Source: Megaustenia siamemsis
Taxonomy: Eukaryota > Mollusca > Gastropoda > Stylommatophora > Ariophantidae
NCBI GenBank assembly: GCA_032433765.1
Contig: JAVIAB010000025.1
Coordinates: forward strand, 38,220,756-38,284,755
DNA length: 64,000 bases
Direction: 5' to 3'
Every line of letters begins with the position of its first letter. The first letter of the stretch is position 1. Below, one piece after another: positions 24,901-30,389 of this stretch. A model generated the notes under the pieces. That model saw only the letters and a list, made by a program, of their open reading frames with translations, ran no database searches and was not told the DNA's origin. A program made the translations under genes and the position numbers.

Positions 24901-27094
24901 ACAAGCACTGATTCGAACAATGCCGGAAAGAAATCTGATTTTTCTTATCTTTTTTGGCTTTTGTGATGATCTTTGTTTATTTTCTATCTATCTATTGACC
25001 TTTTTGAGCTGTAGTCGGCCCATAGGGCGTAGACCAAGATACACCTTCTCCTATCTGAATTTTTGTTCTAGCAGTTTTCTTTTAAAGATATTTTATCAAA
25101 TCGCGCCATTTGTCTCTGTTCTGTGCAAGCAGCTCTATCTCATTGAGGGAGCCGAATCCTGCTGCTCTTGCCTCTCTCATCAATGTTCTTCTCAGTGCCT
25201 CTCTGGGTCTTCCTCTTTTCCTCTTATCTGTTGTTAGATACCATCTCTCTACTAGTTTAGCTGCTAGATACCATCTCTCTACTAGTTTAGCTGTTAGATA
25301 CCATCTCTCTACTAGTTTAGCTGTTAGATACCATCTCTCTACTAGTTTAGCTGCTAGATACCATCTCTCTACTAGTTTAGCTGTTAGATACCATCTCTCT
25401 ACTAGTTTAGCTGCTATATACCATCTCTCTACTAGTTTAGCTGTTAGATACCATCTCTCTACTAGTTTAGCTGTTAGATACCATCTCTCTACTAGTTTAG
25501 CTGCTAGATACCATCTCTCTACTAGTTTAGCTGTTAGATACCATCTCTCTACTAGTTTAGCTGCTAGATACCATCTCTCTACTAGTTTAGCTGCTAGATA
25601 CCATCTCTTGTTTATTTTAACATGTCAGCAGCTCCATCACAGCCCTGCCAAGTATATTTCTGCTTGTCTACCTTAGATCTTAAGACTTGCTATACCAAGC
25701 TAACTTCTATCACAAATTTTAGATGCCAGTGGTTCTTGAACATGCACAAGGGATCACCTATTTATTGCCGTTATCCAAGAGGGCTAGACAATGGATTTCA
25801 CTACCAAGAATCTAGGGCAGGGTACTGCCACGAAGAAAGCACAGTTTGTTTTGTTTGTTTGTGTTTGCCAGCTTTATAGCTGTAGCGAAGTCCCAAGGGG
25901 CTGAATTTTGTGTTAATATAACTTTACCCTATTTTTCACTCTGGTAGTCATGTGCTCAGGATGTCCCTCACCATACAGGCAGATATTCTCTGACTTCATA
26001 GGTACTCTCATTTCATTGAAAACTTTAATGTTTTGGATATAATTTTTCCCTATCAATTTTGCCCTGGCAGCAGCCAGTTTTGGCCTACTCTCTTCGATTT
26101 TCAACTGCCAAGTATTCTTTAACGTGTGCATTCTGCACACGGAATCTCCTGTTTTCTGAGAGGCTAGACATCGGATCTCACTACTCCGAGACCAGGTGAA
26201 GGTAAAGTCATGGATTCAATTTTATTTTCTTGCTCAGAGGTTGATGTCGCACCTCTAGACTACCAGGTCTCCGCAAACCACAGATTAACGTGTCATATTT
26301 AAAAAAAAATAAAATAGGAATATAAAAAACACCTTCATCTTTGGTGGGCTTCAAACCCAGGTCCTTCCTGTCCTGAAGCCAACATTGGAACCTCTAAACT
26401 ATCCAGCCCTAGAAACATATCATGATAGGTGGGGTAATGTAGGACTAGTTTTATTTACATAACATATCTGTGTGTATGTGTTGTTTGCTTGTTCCTGCTG
26501 AAGACCTATTGAGCCAAAACGTCGTTCAAATTGGTGTTGTCCATTAATTATGTACAGCTTCAATCATACCATTTTTTTTTTTTTAATTTCTCCTTCATGA
26601 TAGGTGAGTAGGATACGTTAGAATAAATTGTTTGTTTTCCTACTATAACCATGACACGGCTTTGCGGCTAAAACCACCGTTCCACTGGCTAAAAAGCTGA
26701 CGTTCGGTGTTCGAAGCCTGACAGAAAGGATTTTTTCTATCGGGGGTGAAATAAAAATCCTGAGTCGCACACGTCGTGGCGACTGCTCGACCAAGCGGCC
26801 TTTATCCCTCTGGTTCTATCGTTGCCCCCCGACATACACCAGCAATGGTACTATGTGTCGTAAAGATAGTTTTTTTTTTTTTAAACCATGACATACATGA
26901 TAGAGTAATGTACCTAAATGTGAGTTCTTTCACTAAAGCAATGTATCTTATGTTGCCAGGTACCAGAACAGACAGCAGCAGTTTTGGTCAAACATGGATA
27001 TGCTCTAGAATATCGTGGCATCACTAAGGTGAAAGGCAAAAACCCAATGAAAACTTTCTTCCTTAACCCAAGAAAGGAAAGCACACATGTCTAG
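2083..27094 (+). CDS. Membrane adenylyl cyclase, C-terminal half, ten exons (ADCY2/4/7-like)
   Basis: The product makes cAMP from ATP at the plasma membrane. The family has two six-helix bundles and two catalytic domains, C1 and C2; only TM9-TM12 and C2 lie here. Exons: 2083-2211, 6269-6376, 9553-9734, 15313-15463, 16871-16967, 18070-18216, 19485-19583, 21472-21586, 24592-24716, 26960-27094. All have AG/GT borders and matching phases, giving 428 codons plus TAG once one surplus A in exon 5 is discounted. ATP-site residues of C2 are present: the Lys of [11 protein letters not shown], the Asp of QYDIWG, the Asn and Arg of VNVASRMD, and the Lys of KVKGK. Wording such as [22 protein letters not shown] and [19 protein letters not shown] resembles ADCY2/4/7 most. 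Upstream exons (C1, TM1-8) are outside the window. Confidence 0.93.
2310..2695. repeat. TTTCTTGTTATTTCTCTTA minisatellite in cyclase intron
   Basis: A T-rich array of about 18-20 bp units with variable spacing, such as TTATTTCTTGTTATTTCTC. It opens hydrophobic reading frames in several phases; these are repeat by-products, not genes. Confidence 0.9.
2835..3620 (+). mobile_element. LINE-G fragment, split by a SINE-5
   Basis: Encodes [13 protein letters not shown] then [14 protein letters not shown], is interrupted at 2930-3257, and resumes with [20 protein letters not shown]. It ends near CCGGTCATGGCTCGAAATG and a short GATA run. It matches the copies at 50330, 56223 and 60800. Frameshifts and stops mark it as inactive. 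Confidence 0.8.
2930..3257 (-). mobile_element. SINE-5 (tRNA-derived), antisense
   Basis: The reverse strand starts GGGGACTGGCTGGTCTCG (A-box-like), has GGTTCAAATCCC (B box) and ends in CTGGCGAACGGAAAAAAAA. The same 325-bp element recurs at 10626, 21985, 34340, 53865 and 62885. Short direct repeats (ACTAATAT) flank this insertion. Confidence 0.85.
3650..3905 (+). mobile_element. LINE-G 3' end with GATA tail
   Basis: Runs from GGAAGACCCAGGGAGACAC to CTCGAAAGGTCAATAGATAG. The 3' end holds the hairpin GCCGGCTACGGC followed by GATA repeats, as in the copies at 18285, 24978, 29805 and 58925. Confidence 0.8.
4487..4660. repeat. 22-24-bp tandem repeat grown inside LINE-E
   Basis: Seven or so units of TTTGTCTGTATTACTGCCCA. 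The ancestral single-copy sequence, TTATCTATATTACCGTCCAG, is seen in the LINE-E copy at about 41513-41532. Confidence 0.85.
4664..4925 (+). mobile_element. SINE-1 (tRNA-derived)
   Basis: Head GGAGCCGCGATAGCTCAGTG contains an A box, and GGTTCGATCCCAAC a B box. The body ends GGCGTGACGGGGGGGTACTT. The direct repeat TGCCCAAATA flanks the insertion. Pol III promoter boxes imply past transcription as a short RNA; that is family knowledge, not shown here. Confidence 0.9.
4984..6210. repeat. 26/30-bp minisatellite, roughly forty units
   Basis: Units of TAGAAATACTGTTATTTTAA followed by CTTTTATTTG or CTTTTTTG. The two length forms alternate in places. It fills most of the intron before the cyclase exon at 6269. 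Confidence 0.95.
6269..6376 (+). CDS. Adenylyl cyclase exon 2 (extracellular loop TM9-TM10)
   Basis: 36 codons, phase 0 at both ends. The acceptor is GATTCACAG and the donor CCCCCT|GTAATT. It begins [13 protein letters not shown] and ends CRYPP. Ser/Thr-rich, with the N-glycosylation sequon NTS and two cysteines, as expected for the large loop in the second bundle of this family. Confidence 0.88.
6890..7170 (+). mobile_element. LINE-C 3' tail inside LINE-B
   Basis: Matches the 3' parts of LINE-C at 48060-48345 and 59300-59585: a tract reading like KQQQIKxFGHVTRQ, then a tail ending CTCGACGCTGAAAGGCAAA. Probably a nested insertion or template switch. Confidence 0.7.
7268..7372 (-). mobile_element. 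Element M fragment, antisense
   Basis: Short antisense piece with GATGGCACATGGGACAGAACC-like wording and AATGGCACATATTGCAG, as in 48385-48640 and 22617-22732. It splits the LINE-B RT domain between the QGCVLS and ADD motifs. Confidence 0.7.
8257..8715. other. No gene seen; short imperfect repeats
   Basis: 8257-8360 has about five degenerate copies of ATTTCATACAACCATTT. The rest is unassigned intronic sequence. Confidence 0.6.
8716..9465 (-). mobile_element. LINE-N RNase H domain and C-terminus, antisense
   Basis: The reverse strand is open for 185 codons. It shows RNase H motifs in order: AVIYTDGSV (first Asp), [10 protein letters not shown] (Glu) and [18 protein letters not shown] (His region and last Asp). 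Downstream in another frame are [13 protein letters not shown] and HLCTCSECN, a cysteine-rich end. An RNase H after the RT is typical of I/Nimb-type non-LTR elements. The fragment lacks its RT, and the frame changes near the end. Confidence 0.88.
9553..9734 (+). CDS. Adenylyl cyclase exon 3 (TM10-TM11)
   Basis: 182 bases, phase 0 to phase 2. The acceptor is TTCTCCAG and the donor consensus GT|GTAAGT. It encodes [20 protein letters not shown] and [18 protein letters not shown], two hydrophobic helices, then a loop with the sequon NAT. The exon 2/3 join CRYPP-YYILC matches the Cys..P-YY wording at the start of TM10 in ADCY2/4/7. Confidence 0.93.
9868..10473 (+). mobile_element. LINE-A fragment
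   Basis: Starts [17 protein letters not shown] and runs through [20 protein letters not shown] to GCCCGGTACTTGATGATGATG. Several frame breaks. About the same extent as the copy at 1-759 but without the 25-bp expansion. Confidence 0.85.
10626..10950 (+). mobile_element. SINE-5 (tRNA-derived)
   Basis: Sense copy: GGGGATCGGTTGGTCTCGAT at the head, GAGTTCAAATCCCGG as B box, TCAATTACTCATCAAC mid-body, and CTGGCGAACGCAAAAAAAAA at the 3' end. Confidence 0.88.
11036..11562 (+). mobile_element. LINE-D fragment, open for 168 codons
   Basis: RTE-like C-terminal [56 protein letters not shown], then [13 protein letters not shown] and [12 protein letters not shown], followed by a GATGATGATGATGATGATAA tail. 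About 14 residues differ from the copy at 54520, so both are young. Confidence 0.88.
11774..12395 (-). mobile_element. LINE-A fragment, antisense
   Basis: Opens on the + strand with CATCATCATCATCATCAAGT, the reverse of the TGATGA tail. It continues through the complement of the [18 protein letters not shown] block to the complement of VNEFKYL near 12340-12360. Confidence 0.85.
12416..12885 (-). mobile_element. LINE-D fragment, antisense
   Basis: The reverse strand encodes [20 protein letters not shown] and then [20 protein letters not shown]. The + strand begins CATCATCATCATCAAGTGCC. More diverged than the 11036/54520 pair. Confidence 0.82.
12886..12966. repeat. TA-rich microsatellite
   Basis: Mostly alternating AT with occasional A insertions. 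It borders the LINE-E insertion. Confidence 0.9.
13055..14725 (-). mobile_element. LINE-N, 5'-truncated (RT thumb, RNase H, Cys-rich end)
   Basis: Read on the reverse strand. The RT C-terminus has [28 protein letters not shown] and [14 protein letters not shown] (14670-14098). A frameshifted RNase H follows (13900-13460), with wording like STVEYQEM. The end has [17 protein letters not shown] and [17 protein letters not shown] (13369-13180). The 3' tail is GATA-like (CTATCTATCT on the + strand). A perfect 13-bp target duplication, ATTCTTTTAAGAT, lies at 13042-13054 and 14726-14738. Confidence 0.92.
14841..15099 (+). mobile_element. SINE-1 inside LINE-E
   Basis: GGGAAGCCGCAATAGCTCAG at the head, GGTTCGATCCCAATC as B box, then a T-rich end. 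An 11-bp duplication, ATTCCAAAAAA, lies at 14830-14840 and 15100-15110. Confidence 0.9.
15313..15463 (+). CDS. Adenylyl cyclase exon 4 (TM12, start of C2 linker)
   Basis: 151 bases, phase 2 in, phase 0 out. The acceptor is TTTTCTTCCAG and the donor CAG|GTATTC. It encodes [20 protein letters not shown], then [19 protein letters not shown]. The helix followed by R.xEY..R...L.K..F..E.E is the signature linking TM12 to C2. Confidence 0.95.
15531..16500. repeat. 39-bp minisatellite, about 25 units in two subtypes
   Basis: Units read ACAGACTTAGTCAACC then either TGGGGGTTGTTGG or CATGGTTTGTTGAG. The first type fills 15531-16030, the second 16031-16480. The 39-bp period is divisible by three, so both strands stay open for long stretches (286 codons on the reverse strand). 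I regard those as by-products. Confidence 0.95.
16501..16870. other. Intron sequence before exon 5
   Basis: No repeat or gene recognised. Ends in TTATGTTTCAG, the acceptor of the next exon. Confidence 0.6.
16871..16967 (+). CDS. Adenylyl cyclase exon 5 (helical linker), with one-base frameshift
   Basis: Encodes [20 protein letters not shown] then [11 protein letters not shown], matching the LLEN-LP-HV-FF linker at the start of C2. In the literal sequence, TGA follows CGG AAA AAA just before the donor GAG|GTAATT. With five As instead of six at 16958-16963 the frame reads RKNE and joins exon 6 as NEELYH, as in ADCY2/4/7. No alternative GT restores the phase. This is either an assembly homopolymer error or a real inactivating indel. 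Confidence 0.9.
17055..17225. repeat. Three degenerate copies of about 58 bp
   Basis: Recurring CTAGCTTGCCAGATTTTGGT, CTAGCTGGCCAGATTTTAGT and TTGGCTTGCCAAATTGTAAT. Diverged, so probably old. Confidence 0.7.
17286..17600 (+). mobile_element. LINE-A, very decayed 3' portion
   Basis: TTTTACAGAAGAATGATAAG, TATGTAATGAGAAGGGAACA and CAGCTTAAGAAAATAGC still align to the LINE-A C-terminal block, with many stops and deletions. Confidence 0.7.
17691..17985. repeat. 46-bp minisatellite carrying acceptor-like TTTAACAG, 6 units
   Basis: Each unit has TTCTCTTTTATATTTAACAG (pyrimidine-rich tract plus AG) followed by AATATCAGTGATGATTACAA. Units alternate between CAACTTGAATTC and CAATTTAAATTC. The array lies about 85 bases before the real acceptor of exon 6. 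Confidence 0.9.
18070..18216 (+). CDS. Adenylyl cyclase exon 6 (C2 domain core)
   Basis: 49 codons, phase 0 at both ends. The acceptor is ACTCGTCAG and the donor TTG|GTTAGT. It encodes [40 protein letters not shown] and EIISDFDL, the first beta strand and helix of the class III cyclase fold. C2 normally lacks the C1 metal aspartates, and none is expected here. Confidence 0.97.
18285..18552 (-). mobile_element. LINE-G 3' end, antisense
   Basis: On the + strand it runs from CTATCTATTGACCTTTCGAG (hairpin GCCAGCTATGGC on the reverse) to CTTACCTGTTGTTTCCCA, where a 25-bp satellite begins. Confidence 0.82.
18553..19480. repeat. 25-bp satellite with 275-bp higher-order period
   Basis: About 37 units of CACTGTCAACTCATTATTAT plus CTACT. 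The distinctive variant with CAATATTGATTATT recurs with starts at 18741, 19016 and 19291, exactly 275 bases (eleven units) apart, showing block duplication. The array ends within a few bases of cyclase exon 7. Confidence 0.95.
19485..19583 (+). CDS. Adenylyl cyclase exon 7 (C2, adenine-contact lysine)
   Basis: 33 codons, phase 0 at both ends. The acceptor is ACAACCAG and the donor GAG|GTATTA. It encodes [20 protein letters not shown] then [13 protein letters not shown]. The Lys of [11 protein letters not shown] contacts the adenine ring in this family. The acceptor tract is largely satellite-derived and pyrimidine-poor. Confidence 0.97.
19657..19897 (+). mobile_element. SINE-3 (tRNA-derived)
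   Basis: Head GACCTAGTTGGGAAAACC (A-box-like), TTTGATTCACGC (B-box-like), then GTCGACCCAGCTGCTGGCAG and GAAATGGGTACC. A second copy lies at 43921-44170. Confidence 0.8.
19898..20211 (-). mobile_element. LINE-G, RT thumb region, antisense
   Basis: The reverse strand encodes [20 protein letters not shown] and, after frame breaks, a CMRELENK-type end. The + strand CAGCTCTCGCATGC matches the ACESWK region of LINE-G at 60885-60905. This is the most upstream LINE-G sequence in the window. Confidence 0.75.
20212..21430. repeat. 28-bp satellite, about 43 units
   Basis: Units of TTTGATATTTGATTGTCCAT followed by CCAATGTC, with variants (CAACCAATG, CAATCAAATG, CATCAATG). Because 28 is not a multiple of three, the same peptide set ([24 protein letters not shown]) appears in rotation in all three reverse frames. 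This marks non-coding repeat. Confidence 0.96.
21472..21586 (+). CDS. Adenylyl cyclase exon 8 (C2 domain)
   Basis: 115 bases, phase 0 in, phase 1 out. The acceptor is CTATATTACAG and the donor ATTG|GTAATG. It encodes [20 protein letters not shown] then [35 protein letters not shown] is conserved wording in ADCY2/4/7. Confidence 0.97.
21594..21780. repeat. 23-bp repeat starting at the exon 8 donor, 8 units
   Basis: Units of GATGTATCTATAAGTTGATT plus GTT. The first lies 6 bases past the splice donor, so the array includes intron-start sequence. Confidence 0.92.
21985..22317 (-). mobile_element. SINE-5, antisense
   Basis: TTTTACCTCTGGCGAAGTCC at one end; CCGGGATTTGAACCCACAAC (complement of the B box) and GAGACCAACCAGTCCCCCC at the head end. 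Confidence 0.87.
22318..22515 (-). mobile_element. SINE-5, second, truncated at both ends
   Basis: Directly abuts the previous copy. It contains GAGTTAATCCATTTTTACC through AAATCCCAACTAG, lacking the tRNA head. Either a tandem copy or an insertion beside the first. Confidence 0.78.
22516..22800. repeat. 18-bp repeat interrupted by an element M tail
   Basis: Units of GGTGGTCTATGATTATGTT. At 22617-22732 a 116-bp element M end (CTGCAATATGTGCCATTTTG to GATAGATAGATAG) is inserted, flanked by GATTATGTTG, so the array predates the insertion. Confidence 0.88.
22617..22732 (+). mobile_element. Element M, extreme 5'-truncated copy
   Basis: Only the last 115 bases and a short GATA tail. The GATTATGTTG direct repeat either side indicates target-primed insertion. 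Confidence 0.82.
22905..23065. repeat. 40-bp tandem repeat, 4 units
   Basis: AAATATTGGGACAGCTATCC then CCTATACTTCAACACAAATC, nearly identical copies. Confidence 0.93.
23070..23270 (+). mobile_element. LINE-C fragment
   Basis: Wording like [20 protein letters not shown] and [14 protein letters not shown]. Cut by SINE-4 at 23271. Confidence 0.7.
23271..23512 (+). mobile_element. SINE-4 (tRNA-derived)
   Basis: Head GCGTGGCCGTGCAACTAAAA (A-box-like), B box GTGTTCGAAGCCCGC, body ATTTTTTCTATCGGGGGTGA, 3' end near CAGCAATGGTACTATGTG. Four copies in the window. Confidence 0.88.
23636..23985. repeat. 21-bp repeat, about 17 units
   Basis: TGTCTTTGCTTCTCTTATAAG. The period is divisible by three, so several frames stay open (CLCFSYK, VFASLIS); not considered a protein. 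Confidence 0.95.
24150..24415 (+). mobile_element. LINE-C-like 3' tail
   Basis: Encodes [20 protein letters not shown] and ends with CTCCCTCGACACC and TAGCTCCCTTGACACC, the tail wording of LINE-C. Confidence 0.7.
24425..24585. repeat. About 21-bp repeat reaching the exon 9 acceptor
   Basis: Units of TATGTGAATACCTGTACAAT. The real acceptor, GAATACCTGTCTGCAG, is a variant of the last unit, so array and splice site share sequence. Confidence 0.9.
24592..24716 (+). CDS. Adenylyl cyclase exon 9 (C2 active-site exon)
   Basis: 125 bases, phase 1 in, phase 0 out. The acceptor is CTGTCTGCAG and the donor CAG|GTGAGA. It encodes [20 protein letters not shown], then [20 protein letters not shown] and Q. 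The Asp of QYDIWG binds adenine, and the Asn and Arg of VNVASRMD bind ribose/transition state in this family. All are intact. Confidence 0.98.
24978..25235 (-). mobile_element. LINE-G 3' end, antisense
   Basis: From CTATCTATCTATTGACC to TTTCCTCTTATCTGTTGT, where a 30-bp array starts. Confidence 0.83.
25236..25608. repeat. 30-bp repeat, about 12 units
   Basis: TAGATACCATCTCTCTACTA plus GTTTAGCTGT. Unit variants differ mainly at TGTTAG/TGCTAG. In frame this reads [10 protein letters not shown]; treated as non-coding. Confidence 0.95.
25858..26419 (-). mobile_element. SINE-6 (long tRNA-headed element), antisense
   Basis: Body has CTTTAACGTGTGCATTCTGC and GCAGATATTCTCTGACTTC. The head end reads, on the reverse strand, GGCTGGATAGTTTAGAGGTT (A-box-like) and CTGGGTTTGAAGCCC (B-box-like). 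The same architecture is at 36663-37660. Confidence 0.65.
26432..26594 (+). mobile_element. Element L, single copy
   Basis: 163 bp containing TGTTCCTGCTGAAGACC and TATTGAGCCAAAACGTCG. A perfect 12-bp duplication TCATGATAGGTG lies at 26420-26431 and 26595-26606. The same sequence makes both arms of the palindrome at 40731-42072. Confidence 0.85.
26650..26885 (+). mobile_element. SINE-4
   Basis: CACGGCTTTGCGGCTAAAAC head and GGTGTTCGAAGCCTGAC B box. Flanked by AACCATGACA on both sides. Confidence 0.87.
26960..27094 (+). CDS. Adenylyl cyclase terminal exon 10
   Basis: 44 codons plus TAG. The acceptor is TGTTGCCAG. It encodes [20 protein letters not shown], then [20 protein letters not shown] and STHV. 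The second Lys of KVKGK contacts the triphosphate in the family. The protein ends soon after the C2 fold. The last residues, T-H-V, fit a class I PDZ ligand; whether that is functional is unknown. Confidence 0.96.
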   Translation, partial: VPEQTAAVLVKHGYALEYRGITKVKGKNPMKTFFLNPRKESTHV

Positions 27095-27600
27095 GCTCTG
27101 ATTGGCTGAGATATGTCGCCAGATTTTCATGGAGCACCAACTTCTTGTTGATTTTTACACAAAAGTCTTTCAAGGACCTTCGCAAATCAGAACAAGATGT
27201 TTGCGACTTGATTGTGTCCTTAACAATTATGCAGCGTCTGCTTGGAGTAGGGAAAATGTGTTCTATGTGTGAAATATGTGAGAGTATGTAGTTAACAAAA
27301 TTAATTTATAATGTTTTGGTCTAACAAGCCAAAGATTGTTTACTCATTTCCTGGCACATTCCACTTGACCCAGCTGATACATTGTAGGGTTGCAACAGCA
27401 AGGAGAAGCCCTTGACTACCTCTCTCACTCCCCCCCCCCCAACCACCCTCTTCTTCTCTTATCTTCAATCATTGAACAGTCAAAACCAATAACTTCCCCT
27501 GATGTCCTTCAGCTGTTGACAGAGGCACACGATTCTCACTGTTTAGTGGCATCATCCACTGTTAGTGCTCTTATAGAGTTTTCTTGTGTTTTCTTCATGC
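27095..27600. other. Presumed cyclase 3' UTR and flank
   Basis: No further ORF recognised. AATTAATTTATAATG occurs near 27297, but I see no canonical AATAAA in the first 300 bases. A C-rich run lies at 27429-27440. Confidence 0.5.
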
Positions 27601-28205
27601 TCTTGCAGAGTTTTCTTGTTGTAGAGTTTTGTTGTTGTAGAGTTTTGTTGTTGTAGAGTTTTGTTGTTGTAGAGTTTCCTTGTTGCAGAGTTTTGTTGTT
27701 GTAGAGTGTTGTTGTAGTTTCCATGTTGTAGAGTTTCCTTGTTCTAGAGTTTGTTATAGAGTTTTCTTGTTGCAGAGTTTCCTTGTTGTAGAATTTCCTG
27801 GTTGCAGAGTTTCTTTGTTGTCGAGTTTCCTTGTAGTTTCCTTATTGTAGAGTTTCCTTGTTGCAGAGTTTCATTGTTGTAGAGTTTCGTTGTTGCAGAG
27901 TTTCCTTGTAGAGTTTCATTGTAGTTTCCTTGTTGTAGAGTTTCCTGTTGTAGAGTTTCCTTGTTGTAGAGTTTCATTGATGCAGAGTTTCCTTGTTGCA
28001 GAGTTTCCTTGTTGTAGAGTTTCATTGTTGTAGAGTTTCCTTGTTGTAGAGTTTCCTTGTTGTAGAGTTTCATTGTTGTAGAGTTTCATTGTTGTAGAGT
28101 TTCCTTGTTGTAAAGCTTCGTTGTTGTAGAAATTCATTGTTGTAGAGTTTCCTTGTTGTAGAGCTTCCTTGTTGCAGAGTTTCCTTGTTGTAGAGCTTCC
28201 TTTTT
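27601..28205. repeat. 15-16-bp repeat TTGTTGTAGAGTTTCC
   Basis: Dozens of variant units (TTGTTGCAGAGTTTCC, GTTGTAGAGTTTCATT). Frames opened on the reverse strand (TTRKLYNNETLQQGN) are by-products. Confidence 0.93.
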
Positions 28206-28214
28206 GTTGTATAT

Positions 28215-28500
28215 GCTTCATGCTCTTGTAGAATGTCCCTGTTCTATCTACCTCATGCTCTTGTAGAATGTCCTTGTATCTGCCTCATGTCCTTGTAGAA
28301 TCTCCTTGTATCTACCTCATGCTCTTGTAGAATGTCCTTGTATCTGCCTCATGCCCTTGTAGAATACCTTCATTGTATCTGCTTCACGTTCTTGTAGAAT
28401 GTTCTCGTTGTGTCTGCCTCATCCTCTTGTAGAATGTCCTCAACTGTATCCGCCTCATCCTCTTGTAGAATGTCCTCAACTGTATCCGCCTCATGCTCTT
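28215..28500. repeat. About 33-36-bp repeat, 8 units
   Basis: CTCTTGTAGAATGTCCTTG and TATCTGCCTCATG with variation. Probably grew out of the previous array (shared TTGTAGA). Confidence 0.85.
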
Positions 28501-28867
28501 CTCTTTACATATACCTTAAACATGGAATCACGAGGCACCACAGGTGAACAGATCATTGCTTCCAAACCTACAACATCAACAGTCTCTAGAAGTGTCCAGC
28601 TATTTCAGACACTCAGTTTTGGAAGCAGTTCTATCTCCATCAACTAGGTATACTCTTTCCCTGTAAAGCTGAACTCCTGTAGAATGCATTCTGCAGTCTC
28701 AGAACTGTGTCCATACATCAGTCTCAACAAGTCTATTTGGCTTGTGGTACATGTGCCTACTCATTCTGGTATTTCACTTTTGGAGTCTGTCAATAGATGT
28801 CTGTTGTGATAGTTCCTTCAGTTCTGCTTTTTATTTTAGTTTTTGTAATTATTCATGTCTAATCAGT
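28501..28867. other. No gene or repeat recognised
   Basis: Short open frames only, none with recognisable motifs. Confidence 0.5.
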
Positions 28868-29455
28868 TGGTTGGTTGTTTGTTTGAATGTCTGTTAGGTT
28901 GGATGGCTCACTGGTTGTTTGGTGATTGGTTGGCTGATTGCCAGTTTGACTGGCAGTTTTGTGATTGGTCGGCTGATTGGCAGCTCGATTATTTGAATGG
29001 ATGATTGACTGGCAGTTTTGTGATTGGTTGGCTGTTTGGCAGCTCAAATATTTGAATGGATGATTGACTGGCAATTTTGTGATTGGTTGGGTGATTGGCA
29101 GCTCGACTATTTGAATGGATGATTGACTGTCAGTTTTGTGATTGGTTGAGTGATTGGCAGCTCGAATATTTGATTGGATGATTGACTGGCAGTTTTGTGA
29201 TTGGTTGGTTGTTTGGCAGCTCAAATATTTGAATGGATGATTGACTGGCAATTTTGTGATTGGTTGGGTGATTGGCAGCTCGAATATTTGATTGGATGAT
29301 TGACTGGCAATTTTGTGATTGGTTGGCTGATTGGCAGCTTGAATATTTGATTGGATAATTGACTGGCTGTTTGGTGATTGGTTGCCTCATTGGCAGTTCA
29401 ACTGGCTTTTTGACTGGATGATTTACTAACTGGCTTGTTTTATTGGTTGACTGAT
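28868..29455. repeat. About 60-bp repeat, 9 to 10 units
   Basis: Each unit combines GATTGGTTGGCTGATTGGCA, GCTCGAATATTTGAATGGAT and GATTGACTGGCAGTTTTGT. There is an internal 4-8-bp sub-periodicity (GATTGGTTGG). Confidence 0.93.
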
Positions 29456-29804
29456 TCATTGCTGCTGGGTTAGTTTGTTGATGAATCAGCTTTTTAAATG
29501 GATTAGTGTGACTGAATGGCTGATTAATAGATCTGCTGGCTAATTGATTTTGTTGGTTGAGTCAGCAAATTTTGAAAATTTTGAAATATAATATTTCATT
29601 TGCTGGCACCTGTTTGTGGGATGTTACATAGAAGATGCTGAATTTACCTGGCCATGTAACAAAAAATTCCGTTGTCTAACATCATCAAGTGCCAGGTCTT
29701 TAAAACAGGTGATGATGGTAGTTACAAATGTCCTAACAAAAGGTATGTGCAGCGGTGGCATTATGAAGTGTATTATAGCTTATGGAGAGATTTGTCAGTT
29801 TCAT
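29456..29804. other. No gene recognised
   Basis: The first 120 bases resemble decayed units of the preceding array; the remainder is unassigned. Confidence 0.5.
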
Positions 29805-30110
29805 AATACTATCTATCTATTGACCTTTTGAGCCGTAGCCGGCCCATAGGGCATAGACCAAGATACACTTTCTCCTATCTGAACTTTTGTTCTAGCAGTT
29901 TTCTTTTAAAGATATTTTATCAAATCTCACCATTTGTCTCTGTTTTGCGCAAGCAGCTCTATCTCATTGAGGGAGCCGAATCCTGCTGCTCTTGCCTCTC
30001 TCATCAATGTTCTTCTCAGTGTCTCCCTGGGTCTTCCTCTTTTCCTCTTACCTGTTGTTTCCCATATGAGTGCTTGCTTTGCTATTCAGTTATTATCTCT
30101 TCTCGAATCC
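29805..30110 (-). mobile_element. LINE-G 3' end, antisense
   Basis: CTATCTATCTATTGACC, GCCGTAGCCGGCCC (hairpin complement), then CTCATTGAGGGAGCCG and CTTACCTGTTGTTTCCCATA, continuing past the point where two other copies are cut. Confidence 0.83.
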
Positions 30111-30300
30111 TCATTGCACATCGGGCAAAGATAAGTGCTCAGATCTCCTCCCCAGTATGTTCCTCCATGTGCGGAGACTGACGACTCCAGTTCTGTGTTG
30201 ATTTGTTATTCTTTCTGTGTCTCCCACGCAGCACTCCTATCCAGCTTCTCCAGTTCTGACCCTGATGTTCGTGCAGTTTGGACATGGTTGTAGGTTCATG
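30100..30300 (-). mobile_element. LINE-N C-terminal fragment, antisense
   Basis: GGAGACTGACGACTCCAGTT and TGTGTTGATTTGTTATTC align with the end of the LINE-N copy at about 8800-8850. The reverse strand has a CPMCNED-like cysteine pair. Confidence 0.65.
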
Positions 30301-30389
30301 TTAATTCATTGAATTATCAGAGCACCCTGCCTCCATGAGGACATTCAAAAAATCTACATTCTGATACTTTCTAAATCAGTTTTAATTTT

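Noticed and set aside
26495..26530. Hammerhead ribozyme core (CTGCTGA, then GCC.AAAAC)
   Set aside because: The CUGAUGA core has C at an invariant A in element L copies, and I see no convincing stems I and III with a cleavage triplet.
27390..28647. Extra coding exons after the cyclase stop
   Set aside because: Frames here are low-complexity repeat translations and the family normally ends at this point.
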